A stretch of DNA of 64,000 bases from Acidobacteriota bacterium (GCA_021793405.1 JAJYSV010000011.1:1-64000); one strand, 5' to 3'. Positions 17,254 through 25,674 are shown, counted from the first letter of the stretch. Made by a program: numbers and translations. Notes: a model not told the origin generated them from the sequence alone.

Positions 17254-17328
17254 AGCATTTCCTTTACTGTGTGGTTCCTGGTTGACCTGCGGGCTGATGA
17301 ATACCGCTTCGCCCGGAAGCGGTACGGA

Positions 17329-17448
17329 CTAGAGCATTCCGTTGAGCGCAGCTGCCACGGCGACACAGGCTGCAACGGCAAAAATCCCAAACAGAACTGC
17401 TCCCCATGTTTCCATGTGATTGTCGAAAAAATCATAGATATGCGACAT
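17329..17448 (-). CDS. 39-residue single-pass membrane microprotein in the dcw cluster
   Basis: A 40-codon frame starts with ATG 17448 directly behind a strong ribosome site, GAGGAGGAACAGC. It encodes MSHIYDFFDNHMETWGAVLF followed by GIFAVAACVAVAAALNGML. That is an amphipathic start and one membrane helix of ~22 residues, with almost no tail. It ends 75 bp before the ftsL start. No family was recognised. The Shine-Dalgarno quality, the clean helix and the setting between rsmH and ftsL argue for a real gene. A role as a small divisome or membrane accessory factor is speculation. Confidence 0.6.
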   Translation of the reverse strand: MSHIYDFFDNHMETWGAVLFGIFAVAACVAVAAALNGML

Positions 17449-17710
17449 GCTGTTCCTCCTCGAATGATTGGTTGAAGTTGAACGATGGGGCCGGCACCGC
17501 TACCGACTGCCCTCTCGTTGCGACCGCTGGCCATGTGCCGTTGCACTGGCCTTCATTTCGTTTGCTGCCACTTCCGTCGTCCTCACCCTCAGGCATCCCC
17601 CTCACCACTCGGGCCAGGCTCGTTGAGCTGGTGGGATTGGGGACGTTCACTGTATGCTGTTCTTTCGCCTGAAAGAAGGGTGGGACGAGCCCGGCCCGAT
17701 CTTGTTCGGC

Positions 17711-18709
17711 TTAGCCGCCACTCCAGCTGCGCCGCAAAATTTTGTCCTGCTGTTTCACCGGCTGCTTACCGCCTTTTGCCGGCATTTCTGCCCGTTCCGC
17801 CGCCCGTAACTTGGCGCTGCGAGCGCGCGGATTCTTGCGAATTTCTTCTTCCGTCGCGGTCACTGGTTTCGGTGTCAACACCTTCCAGATGCCGCTGGTC
17901 TTTCCCGCTCGGAAGGCATCTTTGACAATGCGATCTTCGAGCGAGTGGAAACTGATGGCCACCATTCTTCCTGCCGGCCGCAATAACTGCGGCGCCTGCT
18001 GCAGCAAGGAAGCGATCTGATCGAGTTCCCCGTTAACATAAATTCGGAGGGCCTGAAACACCCGTGTCGCGGGATGAATCCGATCGCTGTGTATTGCCGG
18101 GGCGCTGCTTGTAACCACTTTGGCGAGTTGTGCCGTCGTTGTTACCGGCCGCGCCCTGACAATTGCTCTGGCGATTCTCCGCGACCTCCTCTCTTCTCCG
18201 AATTCGTAAATCAAATTTGCGAGATCCTCTTCGCTCACCTGATTTACCACTTGTTCGGCAGTCACTCCGCTGCGCGGGTCCATCCGCATGTCGAGCGGTG
18301 CGTCTGCCTGAAAACTGAATCCTCTCTGTACCGTGTCCAGTTGGAGCGAGCTGACCCCAAAGTCGGCCAAAATTCCGTCGAGGCTTTGTGGTTCCACCCA
18401 GCTCGCCGCTTCCGCGAAAGCTGCCGCGTGGATCGTGATGCGGGGCATCTGGTCGTTCATTTCCGCCCGCAATGCCGCGAATCTCGCTCGTGCGCTTTCG
18501 ATGGCCTCCGGATCGCGATCGAATGCGATCAGGTGGCCTCCCGGACCCAGCAGGCGCGCAATAGCTGTGCTATGCCCACCCAGGCCAAGCGTTGCATCCA
18601 TGTAGGTGCCGCCCGGCAGGATTCGTAAATATTCGATTGCTTCTTCTAAAAGAACCGGCACATGTCGTCGACTTCGACCGTGCGCCCCCTGGGGGGCGAT
18701 TTCTTCCAC
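17711..18709 (-). CDS. rsmH: 16S rRNA m4C1402 methyltransferase
   Basis: RsmH (MraW) N4-methylates C1402 of 16S rRNA in the decoding centre. The motif HVPVLLEEAIEYL opens the domain. The SAM site is YMDATLGLGGHSTAIARLL followed by LIAFDRDPEA. The family signatures GILADFGVSSLQLDTVQRGF, LDMRMDP, TRVFQALRIYVNGEL and ISFHSLEDRIVKDAF are all present. The start is taken as GTG 18709, three bases after the mraZ stop (332 residues). The frame stays open further upstream but runs through mraZ and has no family similarity there. It follows mraZ, as is normal in dcw clusters. Confidence 0.95.
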   Translation of the reverse strand: MEEIAPQGAHGRSRRHVPVLLEEAIEYLRILPGGTYMDATLGLGGHSTAIARLLGPGGHLIAFDRDPEAIESARARFAALRAEMNDQMPRITIHAAAFAEAASWVEPQSLDGILADFGVSSLQLDTVQRGFSFQADAPLDMRMDPRSGVTAEQVVNQVSEEDLANLIYEFGEERRSRRIARAIVRARPVTTTAQLAKVVTSSAPAIHSDRIHPATRVFQALRIYVNGELDQIASLLQQAPQLLRPAGRMVAISFHSLEDRIVKDAFRAGKTSGIWKVLTPKPVTATEEEIRKNPRARSAKLRAAERAEMPAKGGKQPVKQQDKILRRSWSGG

Positions 18710-18711
18710 TG

Positions 18712-19152
18712 CTATAACCCGAACTTGGCCAGCGCTTCCGCATCCGACTCCGTCAGCGGATTGGCTTCCATGTTCTGGCGGAAGGCATCCAGGTTGGTGA
18801 CTTCGAGGTAGGTCAGTTTCCCGAACACCACCACGTCGCCGATCACCTTGGCCGACTCCCGCAAAATCTGTGGCACCAACACCCGGCCCTGCGTATCCAT
18901 TTCCGCCATCTGGCCGTAGTAGCTGACCAGATCCAGGAATTTTTTCTTCGACGGATTGGAGTTGGGCATCAGAGCCAGTTTTTGTTCGATCTTTTCCCAT
19001 TCCTCGATGGGATGAACTTCCGCTGTTTTTCCGTCCTTGCTGGTGATGTAGAACTTGTTCCCGTACTTCTCTTCAATGTGGCGCTTGAATTCCGCAGGCA
19101 GCTTCAGACGACCCTTCTCATCAACCCGGGTTGGATGATTGCCGCGAAACAT
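18712..19152 (-). CDS. mraZ: Transcriptional regulator MraZ
   Basis: The protein has 146 residues with the two tandem AbrB-like SpoVT repeats of MraZ: MFRGNHPTRVDEKGRLKLPA at the start and YYGQMAEMDTQGRVLVPQIL at ~75-95. Each contains the D-x-K/Q-GR core. MraZ binds repeated boxes in its own promoter and tunes dcw transcription. Such boxes are visible ~100 bp upstream (19248-19271). It is the first gene of the minus-strand dcw run. The ~230 bp between its promoter and the preceding DUF2127 stop (19529) hold nothing recognisable. Confidence 0.95.
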   Translation of the reverse strand: MFRGNHPTRVDEKGRLKLPAEFKRHIEEKYGNKFYITSKDGKTAEVHPIEEWEKIEQKLALMPNSNPSKKKFLDLVSYYGQMAEMDTQGRVLVPQILRESAKVIGDVVVFGKLTYLEVTNLDAFRQNMEANPLTESDAEALAKFGL

Positions 19153-19247
19153 GCCATGTGCCTCTTCCCTACATCCGGTAGAAATCGAGAGATCTCGAAC
19201 CCGGCTCCACTTTTCACCAGGACCGCACGAGCTTCAATCTCACATAA

Positions 19248-19271
19248 CCACTTTAGACCACTTTCGTCCAC
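19248..19271 (-). promoter_or_regulatory. MraZ-box direct repeats
   Basis: On the minus strand the DNA reads GTGG-acgAAAGTGG-tctAAAGTGG: three GTGG cores 10 bp apart, two of them in the full AAAGTGG-N3 form reported for MraZ boxes. A further AAAGTGG lies at 19207-19213. The repeats sit just downstream of the -10 element, so bound MraZ would block initiation. The link is inferred from motif and position. Confidence 0.75.
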
Positions 19272-19272
19272 A

Positions 19273-19301
19273 ACTGTATCGCAAAGACTGCGGTTGTCCA
19301 A
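19273..19301 (-). promoter_or_regulatory. Predicted sigma-70-type promoter of the dcw cluster
   Basis: On the minus strand, TTGGAC (19301-19296) and TACAGT (19278-19273) are separated by exactly 17 bp. They lie immediately upstream of the MraZ boxes and ~120 bp before the mraZ start. Three of four most-conserved -35 positions and the TA...T of the -10 match consensus. Confidence 0.6.
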
Positions 19302-19528
19302 CAAAAAATTCTGTTGACGAAAGAATTTATTTGTGTTGGGTCTAGGAAAACTCCGGAAATTGTGGCTTTGGCTGCGAACTAGCCCCGCCGATGGTGTTGA
19401 CAAGTCAGGTTCTGCCAGTGCCTTTGAGCTTGCATCGAGTCATCTGCAGGACGACCTGGATGGATAGGAAAAGGGACGACAAGTTTGGAGAGCGGGTTTG
19501 CAATGGTGCGCTCTCGCGAGCCGCAGAC

Positions 19529-20089
19529 TCAGTGGATGGAAGACTGACCGGCGGAGGGTCGCTGTGGCAATACCAGCCAGGCAAGATAGATGGCAATCAG
19601 AATGTTTGCCAACAGGAGGAACAGGGTCCAGTGATTGGGATGACGGATCAGCTTGATCGCTTCCAGCGGCAACAGAGCCACCGTCAGGACCAGGGTGAAG
19701 TATTCTGCCCAGCGCTTTTCAAGCACCAATCCTGTGCCCTCAATGAAATCCAGCGCGGCGTAGATAAAAACCAGGGCGCTCAACTGCTTCAGCCGATGAA
19801 CGTTCAGCAGGGACGCCTTTTCCAGCAGCCTGGCTATCGCGATTCGATCGGGATCCAGGTGCAGCGCCTCGACCATCTGCAAAGCAAACATATACAGATC
19901 GCGATGGATCATGCGCAGCAGTCCAAAGCCCAGCGCCACAAAGAATGCGCCCTTCAGCAGCTTGAGTGCGCCAATCAGCTCCAGCCAGCGATGGTGCTCG
20001 AGATGACTCGGCGCCGGCGGTCGGGGCGAGCTTGTCGTGCCGGTCGTCCCCAGGCCGGTTGCAGCACGGTTGGGTCCCTGGGGAGGCAA
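19529..20089 (-). CDS. DUF2127 family membrane protein
   Basis: The protein has 186 residues with four predicted membrane segments (LELIGALKLLKGAFFVALGF, LSALVFIYAALDFIEGTG, FTLVLTVALLPLEAIKL, TLFLLLANILIAIYLAWLV). The pattern GALKLLKG...H-x-D...EGTGL-x-L-x-x-RWAEYFT is that of DUF2127, inner-membrane proteins of unknown function. No ATG is available at the front, so TTG 20089 was taken; it lies just 2 bp after the stop of the outer-membrane protein gene, suggesting co-transcription. The C-terminus is short and polar. Confidence 0.72.
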   Translation of the reverse strand: MPPQGPNRAATGLGTTGTTSSPRPPAPSHLEHHRWLELIGALKLLKGAFFVALGFGLLRMIHRDLYMFALQMVEALHLDPDRIAIARLLEKASLLNVHRLKQLSALVFIYAALDFIEGTGLVLEKRWAEYFTLVLTVALLPLEAIKLIRHPNHWTLFLLLANILIAIYLAWLVLPQRPSAGQSSIH

Positions 20090-20091
20090 GA

Positions 20092-20844
20092 CTAGAACTT
20101 GAACACCAGGCCCACCTGCGGCTCGGCAATGTTGATCAAACTATTCGTGGCGAGAAGCGGATTGCGGTAGCCTGGCGCATGACCCACCAAGCCGCGATAC
20201 TGAAACCTCATCGACATCATCGCGGGAAATTGCGAGGGGTGATAATCGGCCCCAAATCCATATTCAGCCACAGGATTCATGATCGGCTTGACCGCCAAGG
20301 AAGGCGCCCCCGGGGGCGATTCAACGTAGCTGGAGATATTGTAGGAAATAAATCCGGCCCCGCCGAGAGCGAATGGCTGGAAGCCATGAAATAGATGCGG
20401 CATAGTTACGACGTAGTCGAAGGTAAGCGGTTTGGCGTGAGAGTACACCGGCCCATCCTGATTGGGCGTGGCGCCAGAGAAATGCTGGGTCGCGGGGTTA
20501 TAGCCGAAGTTGAACTCCAGGCCAAAAATAGGGCTGAAGATGTGGCGCACCCCAATTCTGAATCCCGGAGCCGGGTCGGCGGATTGCTTCAGGGCTGTGG
20601 TGCCCGGAATCGGCTGGCCGGTCGTGCTGTCCACGGGAACAGATCCGGTTGCCGTCATCGGGAAAGCCCCGTATAGGTTGATGTTGATGTCAGTATTTCG
20701 AACGATCGCATCCGTCTTTTGAACCAACGTTTTTTGTGCGAACGAAGAAGACGGGACGAAGAAAAACCCCGCGGCACAGAGCAGTGCACTCCAATAAGCA
20801 TGCCGCAGCAAATGTTTGCGAACCATGCCCATATTGTCATGCAT
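20092..20844 (-). CDS. Outer-membrane beta-barrel protein
   Basis: The protein has ~250 residues. A signal peptide (SALLCAAGFFFVPSSSFAQ) is followed by alternating hydrophobic strands and ends in GLVFKF, the aromatic C-terminus that outer-membrane barrels use for insertion. Segments such as GFRIGVRHIFSPIFGLEFNF and FQPFALGGAGFISYNISSY resemble OmpW/OmpA-type 8-strand barrels in which the barrel faces lipid. The start is uncertain: ATG 20844, 20832 and 20826 are in frame; 20826 gives the tightest signal peptide. Function unknown; cargo could be small hydrophobic compounds. Probably in an operon with the DUF2127 gene 2 bp downstream. Confidence 0.68.
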   Translation of the reverse strand: MHDNMGMVRKHLLRHAYWSALLCAAGFFFVPSSSFAQKTLVQKTDAIVRNTDININLYGAFPMTATGSVPVDSTTGQPIPGTTALKQSADPAPGFRIGVRHIFSPIFGLEFNFGYNPATQHFSGATPNQDGPVYSHAKPLTFDYVVTMPHLFHGFQPFALGGAGFISYNISSYVESPPGAPSLAVKPIMNPVAEYGFGADYHPSQFPAMMSMRFQYRGLVGHAPGYRNPLLATNSLINIAEPQVGLVFKF

Positions 20845-21109
20845 GGCGAGCCGATTCGCCAAATCGCGGACTGAGTGTCTTGATGGATTGCTTCCGGTTT
20901 CCCATTGACTCGAGGATAACGAACCAAAGCGAACCCGCCGCCCGGCGTCCGCCGCGTCCGCACACAGCGGCTTCGTCCAAGTCGATTTAGCGTCAATTCA
21001 GAATGAGCAAGTCAGAATAGCTTCCGGATTGCCGGCCATACACCAACAATCGGTCACGCGTATCTGAAATGGCCCTTAGCTATAATTCGAGGAAAGACAA
21101 AAAGCAGCT

Positions 21110-22087
21110 ATGAGAAAGGACATCGTGCCTGTGAGTCGCATCTCCCAAACGCCCGCTCTCTATGCAGCACTTATCGTGATGACCGTGTCATGTTCCGGGT
21201 ACAGACCAACAAACTACTTCGTTCGCGAAATGAAGATCGACACCGAACAGCACCTCATTCCCGTTGGCCCCAAATCGCTGCGACATCCAGCCACCGGCTC
21301 GTACTACATGTTTTTCCATACTGCGACCGGGCTCACGCTTGTCAACCACCTCACCTGGCAAGACCGGAGCGCAGACGTGCGGAGGCTTCTGTATCTGGAG
21401 GCGGATCGGGATGTCCTCGAAAGGACGGTAAAAGATGACCAGATCGTAACCGGGCCCTTCGGTGCGATCATTGTTGAGAAGGAGTGCCGCTATAATCGCC
21501 CCGTTGCAACCTATTGGTCCTCGATCCAGGTTCTTCTTCAAAGCGCGCATCCAGACATCGGGCGCGAAATTCCGGACCCAGTTCCCGCTGTCCCCGCCAA
21601 CGTTCCTCCGCTAACCTCCATCTCGATCGTGCGGATCTTCCGCGCCGGTCCGCAGTTCGTCTTTGGGTCGGGGAATTATGAGACGAACGGCACTCTGGGC
21701 AGCATTCAGAGTGGAAGGATTAGGAATGGCGATGTCCAGTATCCCGCACCGATCACGATGGCGCCTCGGCCGCAAGACGATCTGATGAGGCCACGGTTCA
21801 ATGAGATCCGGCAAGCCTCCGGTCTCCCGCCGCGCGTTGAAATAGAGAAATACCTGCGCCTGAAGCGATTGCCACTGTTAACCACTTCGAATCCGGAAGG
21901 CCGCACGATAGTGGTTCTTGTCTATGGATTCGGCCAACTCGTGCGGCAGGATTCCCTAGACGAGGGCGTTGTTACTTCATCCCGCTACCTGAGGCCAGTG
22001 GTGACTGAGGAGGAAGGCATCATCGGTCCGGAATGTGACGCGCGTTTTCGCCAACAGGAGTCAACGGGGAGACCGACGGTTCAATAG
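21110..22087 (+). CDS. Hypothetical exported protein, possible lipoprotein
   Basis: The protein has 325 residues. Its N-terminus is hydrophobic (ALYAALIVMTVSCSGYRPTN). A cysteine following VMTVS could be a lipobox cysteine, so a lipid-anchored periplasmic protein is possible. The mature part has no motif I recognise; it contains a run of short strands with EIEKYLRLKRLPLLTTS and IVVLVYGFGQLVR near the end. A TATAAT hexamer (21081-21086) stands ~24 bp before the ATG, without a good -35 box. It is transcribed alone, facing the gntR gene tail-to-tail across ~210 bp that holds nothing recognisable. Confidence 0.5.
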   Translation: MRKDIVPVSRISQTPALYAALIVMTVSCSGYRPTNYFVREMKIDTEQHLIPVGPKSLRHPATGSYYMFFHTATGLTLVNHLTWQDRSADVRRLLYLEADRDVLERTVKDDQIVTGPFGAIIVEKECRYNRPVATYWSSIQVLLQSAHPDIGREIPDPVPAVPANVPPLTSISIVRIFRAGPQFVFGSGNYETNGTLGSIQSGRIRNGDVQYPAPITMAPRPQDDLMRPRFNEIRQASGLPPRVEIEKYLRLKRLPLLTTSNPEGRTIVVLVYGFGQLVRQDSLDEGVVTSSRYLRPVVTEEEGIIGPECDARFRQQESTGRPTVQ

Positions 22088-22295
22088 CAGGTGTCCCTTA
22101 GTAGGTTATCCAATCTCATCATCAGGCTCAGGATTCGTTCTTGGCGGTTTACGGACAAACCGGAAGTAATCCTCAGTTGGCGATATCAGGGCATTTCGCG
22201 AACTGTGAATTGCCAGTTCCGGATTGTCGCTATTCGGAAGTTGCTATTGCCGATAATGAAAACCAGTAAACTCGGCCCCAACCTCGGCAGTTCTA

Positions 22296-23402
22296 TCAAG
22301 TGCCGCAGGATGCTCGCACCACCAACTGGCAATCCAGAAGAATATCGCGGGGGAGCATATGGGGATGATGGATTCGATCGAGCATGGCCGCCATCGCCGC
22401 TTGACCGATTTCGCGGCAGGGCTGGCGCACCGTGGTCAGAGGTACAGGCAATAACTGCGCGTACTCCACGTCATCAATTCCCACCATTTTAAAATCGCTG
22501 GGCACATGGTACCCCAAGGCCAGCAGGGCCTGCATGAGCCGTCCCGCGGTGCGATCGTTGACGCAGATAAAGCCGTCCGGACGCAGCGACTCCAACATCT
22601 CCTTCAACGCGCCATTTGCAATAGAAGGTAGACATTGAACAGAATGCGTTGTTACAGGTAGATCGTGCCTAAGCAGCGTCTCGCGAAAGCCCGCGATTCT
22701 GTCTTCAACTGTGGATGCCGCGCTCAAATCCGCAACAAATAGGAGTTGTCGGCAGCCGCGATTGAGCAGATGTTGCGTGGCCAGGCTGCCCGCGCGCCGG
22801 TTGTTGATGCCTACCAGGTCGTAGCGATTCGGCTCGGGAAATGGCAGGATGGCACGGTCGAGCAGGATGATGGGAATATGCGCCCGATCAAGGGCCGTGA
22901 CGATGGACAGATTGGTTTCATTTTTCCCAGGCGGGAGCTCCAGGGGCGCGAAGAACACGCCCGAGACTTTTCGCTCGATGAATTGACGGCATAAGCTGAG
23001 CCCCTGTTCTTCTTTCGTTGCGCCAACGGAATTCACCTGCCCCCAGAGCAAACCATATCGAGAAGATTCAGGCGCGGCGGCCATCCCCTGGCAGATCGGT
23101 CCAAAGATTTCGGTTTCTCCGAGATCCGGAATCAACAAACCGAAGAGCGCACCCGAGTCTCCGATGGGATGGGTTTGCACATAGGTGCCGGAACCCGCGA
23201 CTCGCTGCACCAGTCCATGGTCTTTGAGTTCGCGGACGGCGCGGCCCACCGTAATGCGGGATGCTCCAAACTGGCGCACCAGGGTGGCCTCGCTGGGAAG
23301 TTTCTGACCTTCCACGTATTTGCCGGAGGCAATGTCGCGAGCCAGGCGCTTAAAAATCTGACGGTATTTGGGAGTGTCCCGGACAATCGCGTGATCCGCC
23401 AT
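22296..23402 (-). CDS. GntR-type regulator with LacI-like sensor domain
   Basis: The protein has 368 residues from ATG 23402; a longer open frame adds 29 residues without a ribosome site. The GntR winged helix is at ~8-75 (PKYRQIFKRLARDIASGKYV, GQKLPSEATLVRQFGASRIT and VGRAVRELKDHGLVQRV). The rest is a periplasmic-binding-like effector domain of the LacI/GalR type (FGLLIPDLGETEIFGPICQG, KVSGVFFAPLE, DGFICVNDRTAGRLMQALLA, LTTVRQPCREIGQAAM). Such hybrids (AraR-like) respond to sugars or derivatives. Three copies of a 13-bp motif lie in the 356-bp divergent region shared with the HAD phosphatase, so the regulator probably controls that pair and itself (inference). Confidence 0.88.
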   Translation of the reverse strand: MADHAIVRDTPKYRQIFKRLARDIASGKYVEGQKLPSEATLVRQFGASRITVGRAVRELKDHGLVQRVAGSGTYVQTHPIGDSGALFGLLIPDLGETEIFGPICQGMAAAPESSRYGLLWGQVNSVGATKEEQGLSLCRQFIERKVSGVFFAPLELPPGKNETNLSIVTALDRAHIPIILLDRAILPFPEPNRYDLVGINNRRAGSLATQHLLNRGCRQLLFVADLSAASTVEDRIAGFRETLLRHDLPVTTHSVQCLPSIANGALKEMLESLRPDGFICVNDRTAGRLMQALLALGYHVPSDFKMVGIDDVEYAQLLPVPLTTVRQPCREIGQAAMAAMLDRIHHPHMLPRDILLDCQLVVRASCGT

Positions 23403-23417
23403 CCTAAAATAATACAA

Positions 23418-23697
23418 CTTATATAGCAACTTTTTCAAGACGCGGGAGTGGCGGACAGGTTTCCAGCTACTTTCGGTGAGGCCGCACAAATGACGCGGCT
23501 AAGCGAAGGATCATCTGACGAGAATGATCTTTATCTAATATTCACAGCTATATCGCAAGGAAATGACATTGATTCTAAAGAGGCATAAATGTTTGTGGCA
23601 GCATTTTCACAAGCCGTGCGCAGATTATTCTCGACAGCGAGAAGCGAAGCCGGTAGAGTAGCTTCAAGACACTTTTCTTCCAAGCTGATATAGCAAC
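23418..23697. promoter_or_regulatory. Three copies of a 13-bp motif: candidate operators of the GntR regulator
   Basis: CTTATATAGCAAC (23418-23430), GCTATATCGCAAG (23547-23559) and CTGATATAGCAAC (23685-23697) share ATAT-[AC]-GCAA. The outer two differ at a single base. The first begins 16 bp before the gntR start, the last ends 62 bp before the HAD start, and the middle one lies between. Repetition at both divergent promoters suggests cooperative binding or looping by the adjacent regulator. The rest of the 23403-23758 spacer holds no gene. Confidence 0.5.
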
Positions 23698-23758
23698 ATT
23701 GAGACCGTGTACGATCCGAAGGCGGCAGAGACACCCATTCGGAAAACTAGGAGGTCAC

Positions 23759-24586
23759 ATGACAAGCGAGCAAAGTGCCGGAAAACGAGAGATGCTTCTG
23801 GTCAGCGACTTCGACCAGACGCTCAGCTTCAACGATTCTGGAATCGTCCTCAGCGACATGCTGGGCATCGGCGATTTCGAGCAGCGGGTCGCAGGGTTAT
23901 CCAAGATCCACCTGATCCAACAGGGTGGGGAGCTGCCCTATCTGCTTCTGCACGATCCGGAATACCGCCGGGTGCGCAGGGAGCATCTGACGGCAGTTGG
24001 AAAGCGCATCCGCCTCAAGGAAAATATCCAGCTCATGCTGGAACTGCTGCAGCAGCTCGAAGACTATCATTTTTCCTTCTATGTGGTTTCGGCCGCGCCG
24101 GAAGAAGTCATCATGTCGGCGCTCGAAGGCATTGTCGCGCCGGAGAATATCTACGGCACGCAGTTCCGCTACGATCCCGACACCGGTGAGATTCAGTCGA
24201 TTATCCGGGTTCCAGCCGGGTACGGCAAAGTGGTGGTGGTGGAGGAACTGCGGGCAAAGCTGGCGCTCGGTCACGACCGCATCGTCTATGTCGGCGATGG
24301 AAGCTCCGACGTAAATGTGATGCTGCACGTCAACCGGCTGGATGGATTGACCATCGCGGTTTCAGAAAATCCATTCATCACGCAGATTGCAAAGCGCACT
24401 ATCCTCAGCGACGACGCATTGGGAGTCCTGGTGCCCATTTTGCAGGATGTCGCCGGGTGGACCTCGATGCAGGTCCGTTCCTTCTTCAATTCGGGAGGGT
24501 TCCTGTTGCAGAACTGGGACCGGGTGCGCACAGACTGGCTCACGATTCGCAACGCCGCCTCCGAATACGAGGGAGAACTGCAGTGA
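23759..24586 (+). CDS. HAD-superfamily phosphatase (phosphoserine-phosphatase-like)
   Basis: The protein has 275 residues; ATG 23759 follows AGGAGGTCAC. HAD motif I is VSDFDQTLS (nucleophile Asp and acid Asp two residues on), motif II is the Ser in VVSAAPEE, and motif III/IV is [14 protein letters not shown] helical C1-type cap lies between I and II ([20 protein letters not shown]...). This is subclass IB, whose members hydrolyse phosphoserine, sugar phosphates or related metabolites; the substrate cannot be read out. Its stop overlaps the start of a SemiSWEET-like gene. It is divergent from a sugar-type GntR regulator, so a sugar-phosphate substrate is a reasonable guess. Confidence 0.8.
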   Translation: MTSEQSAGKREMLLVSDFDQTLSFNDSGIVLSDMLGIGDFEQRVAGLSKIHLIQQGGELPYLLLHDPEYRRVRREHLTAVGKRIRLKENIQLMLELLQQLEDYHFSFYVVSAAPEEVIMSALEGIVAPENIYGTQFRYDPDTGEIQSIIRVPAGYGKVVVVEELRAKLALGHDRIVYVGDGSSDVNVMLHVNRLDGLTIAVSENPFITQIAKRTILSDDALGVLVPILQDVAGWTSMQVRSFFNSGGFLLQNWDRVRTDWLTIRNAASEYEGELQ

Positions 24587-24855
24587 CAGTCGCATGGTTT
24601 GGATGGATCGCGACCGCGGTGCAGACCGCCTCGTATTTCGTGCCAAGCACATCGATGCTGAAGAAAACTCAGGCGGCGGCCGCCTTGTTGTGGCTCGCAT
24701 ACGGAATAAGGATGGGCGCGAACCCGGTGATCGTGGCCAACCTGATTGTGGGCGGGGCGGCGCTTCTTACCGCGCTGCGGACCAGGAATGCAACTACAAA
24801 TTCGCCGCAATTTCTCACCCGTCCTGAAACCGAAGCGACGCTGAGCGGCGACTGA
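24583..24855 (+). CDS. SemiSWEET/PQ-loop-like small membrane protein
   Basis: The protein has 90 residues from GTG 24583, which overlaps the HAD stop (GTGA), so translation is coupled. Three hydrophobic segments are seen: [35 protein letters not shown] and [20 protein letters not shown]. The order 'GWIATA...LLWLAYG...P-x-I-x-AN' matches SemiSWEET sugar transporters, which act as dimers of three-helix bundles. The usual PQ pair after helix 1 reads VP here, and the loop before helix 2 is short. A transport partner for the phosphatase product (or its supply) is inferred from the overlap. Confidence 0.6.
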   Translation: MTVAWFGWIATAVQTASYFVPSTSMLKKTQAAAALLWLAYGIRMGANPVIVANLIVGGAALLTALRTRNATTNSPQFLTRPETEATLSGD

Positions 24856-25131
24856 GAGAGTTGCCCGCGAGCCGCCCGTGACAGCAGTGCACCGTGCGCG
24901 ACAAATGTTTGCAACGGGTCACGCACGGCGCACCAATTTTCTGAATCCTGCCAACCTACGAGCGGCGACAACGCGACAAACGGAGCCCCAAGGGTGGGTG
25001 CCCGAAGCGACACCTGCCATGAGGTCCGTCTAATGGATTTTCACTGTTACTGTGACGTGGGCACCGTTCTATCCCATTCTAGCTGCGCCGGGATGGGTCG
25101 CCCAAAACATTACACTACCCGTGAAAATGCT

Positions 25132-25674
25132 CTAACGGATGACCTTGGCTGAGTCGGGAGAGATACCCTGGCAGTCAGATCCCTGGTATGCGCTGTCGAA
25201 GCTCATATCCATCAAGATCGGTTGAGCCTGTGACTGGACAATCGTCTCGATGTGCGCTTTTCCGTGCATCTTCTCAGTGCCCGAGAAGCTTACGTCGATG
25301 TGGCCTATGGAGTGGGCACCCATCCTGCTGTCGCCTGACGTGCAAGCCATATCGGCTGACATGCTGTCCGACGTCTGATGCAAGTTCGTGAAGTGGCAAT
25401 CGTGGTCCCGCTGCATGTCGGTAAAGATGTTTTTCCACTTTTCAGTTGTCAGGCAGGATTGGGTAACAACTGTGCGTGGCTGCGCTGTGGGCAACGGCCT
25501 GCCCATCGCCTGAAGGCGCGCAGCGACATCCGGGGGCATTTGAATGCCGGACACCGTGATGGTGTTGGTCGTCTGCCATAGGCCTATTTTGACTGGCGGC
25601 GGCGTAGGTGTTTGCGCCAGCGCCGCGCCCGACAGCGCCAGCAATGCCACCATGGAACAGAACTGCTTCTGCAT
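25132..25674 (-). CDS. DUF3617 family exported protein
   Basis: The protein has 180 residues; ATG 25674 follows GGGGAGGATACG. The signal peptide is QKQFCSMVALLALSGAALAQ. The mature part begins with VKIGLWQTTNTITVSGIQMP, the 'G-x-W-x-x-T' opening of DUF3617. It carries paired cysteines (QSCLTTEKW, DHDCHF, MACTSGDS, SDCQGISPD) that probably form disulfides in the periplasm, and a beta-rich end. The function of the family is unknown. The 276 bp before it (24856-25131) hold nothing recognisable. dxs follows ~110 bp away on the same strand. Confidence 0.78.
   Translation of the reverse strand: MQKQFCSMVALLALSGAALAQTPTPPPVKIGLWQTTNTITVSGIQMPPDVAARLQAMGRPLPTAQPRTVVTQSCLTTEKWKNIFTDMQRDHDCHFTNLHQTSDSMSADMACTSGDSRMGAHSIGHIDVSFSGTEKMHGKAHIETIVQSQAQPILMDMSFDSAYQGSDCQGISPDSAKVIR

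Noticed and set aside
17432-17650. 72-codon minus-strand frame between rsmH and the microprotein
   Set aside because: It has a GTG start without ribosome site, low-complexity polar sequence and no similarity. It ends across the start of the better-supported 39-residue gene.
18710-19000. Longer RsmH with ~97 extra N-terminal residues
   Set aside because: The extension runs through the mraZ coding sequence in another frame and has no family similarity.
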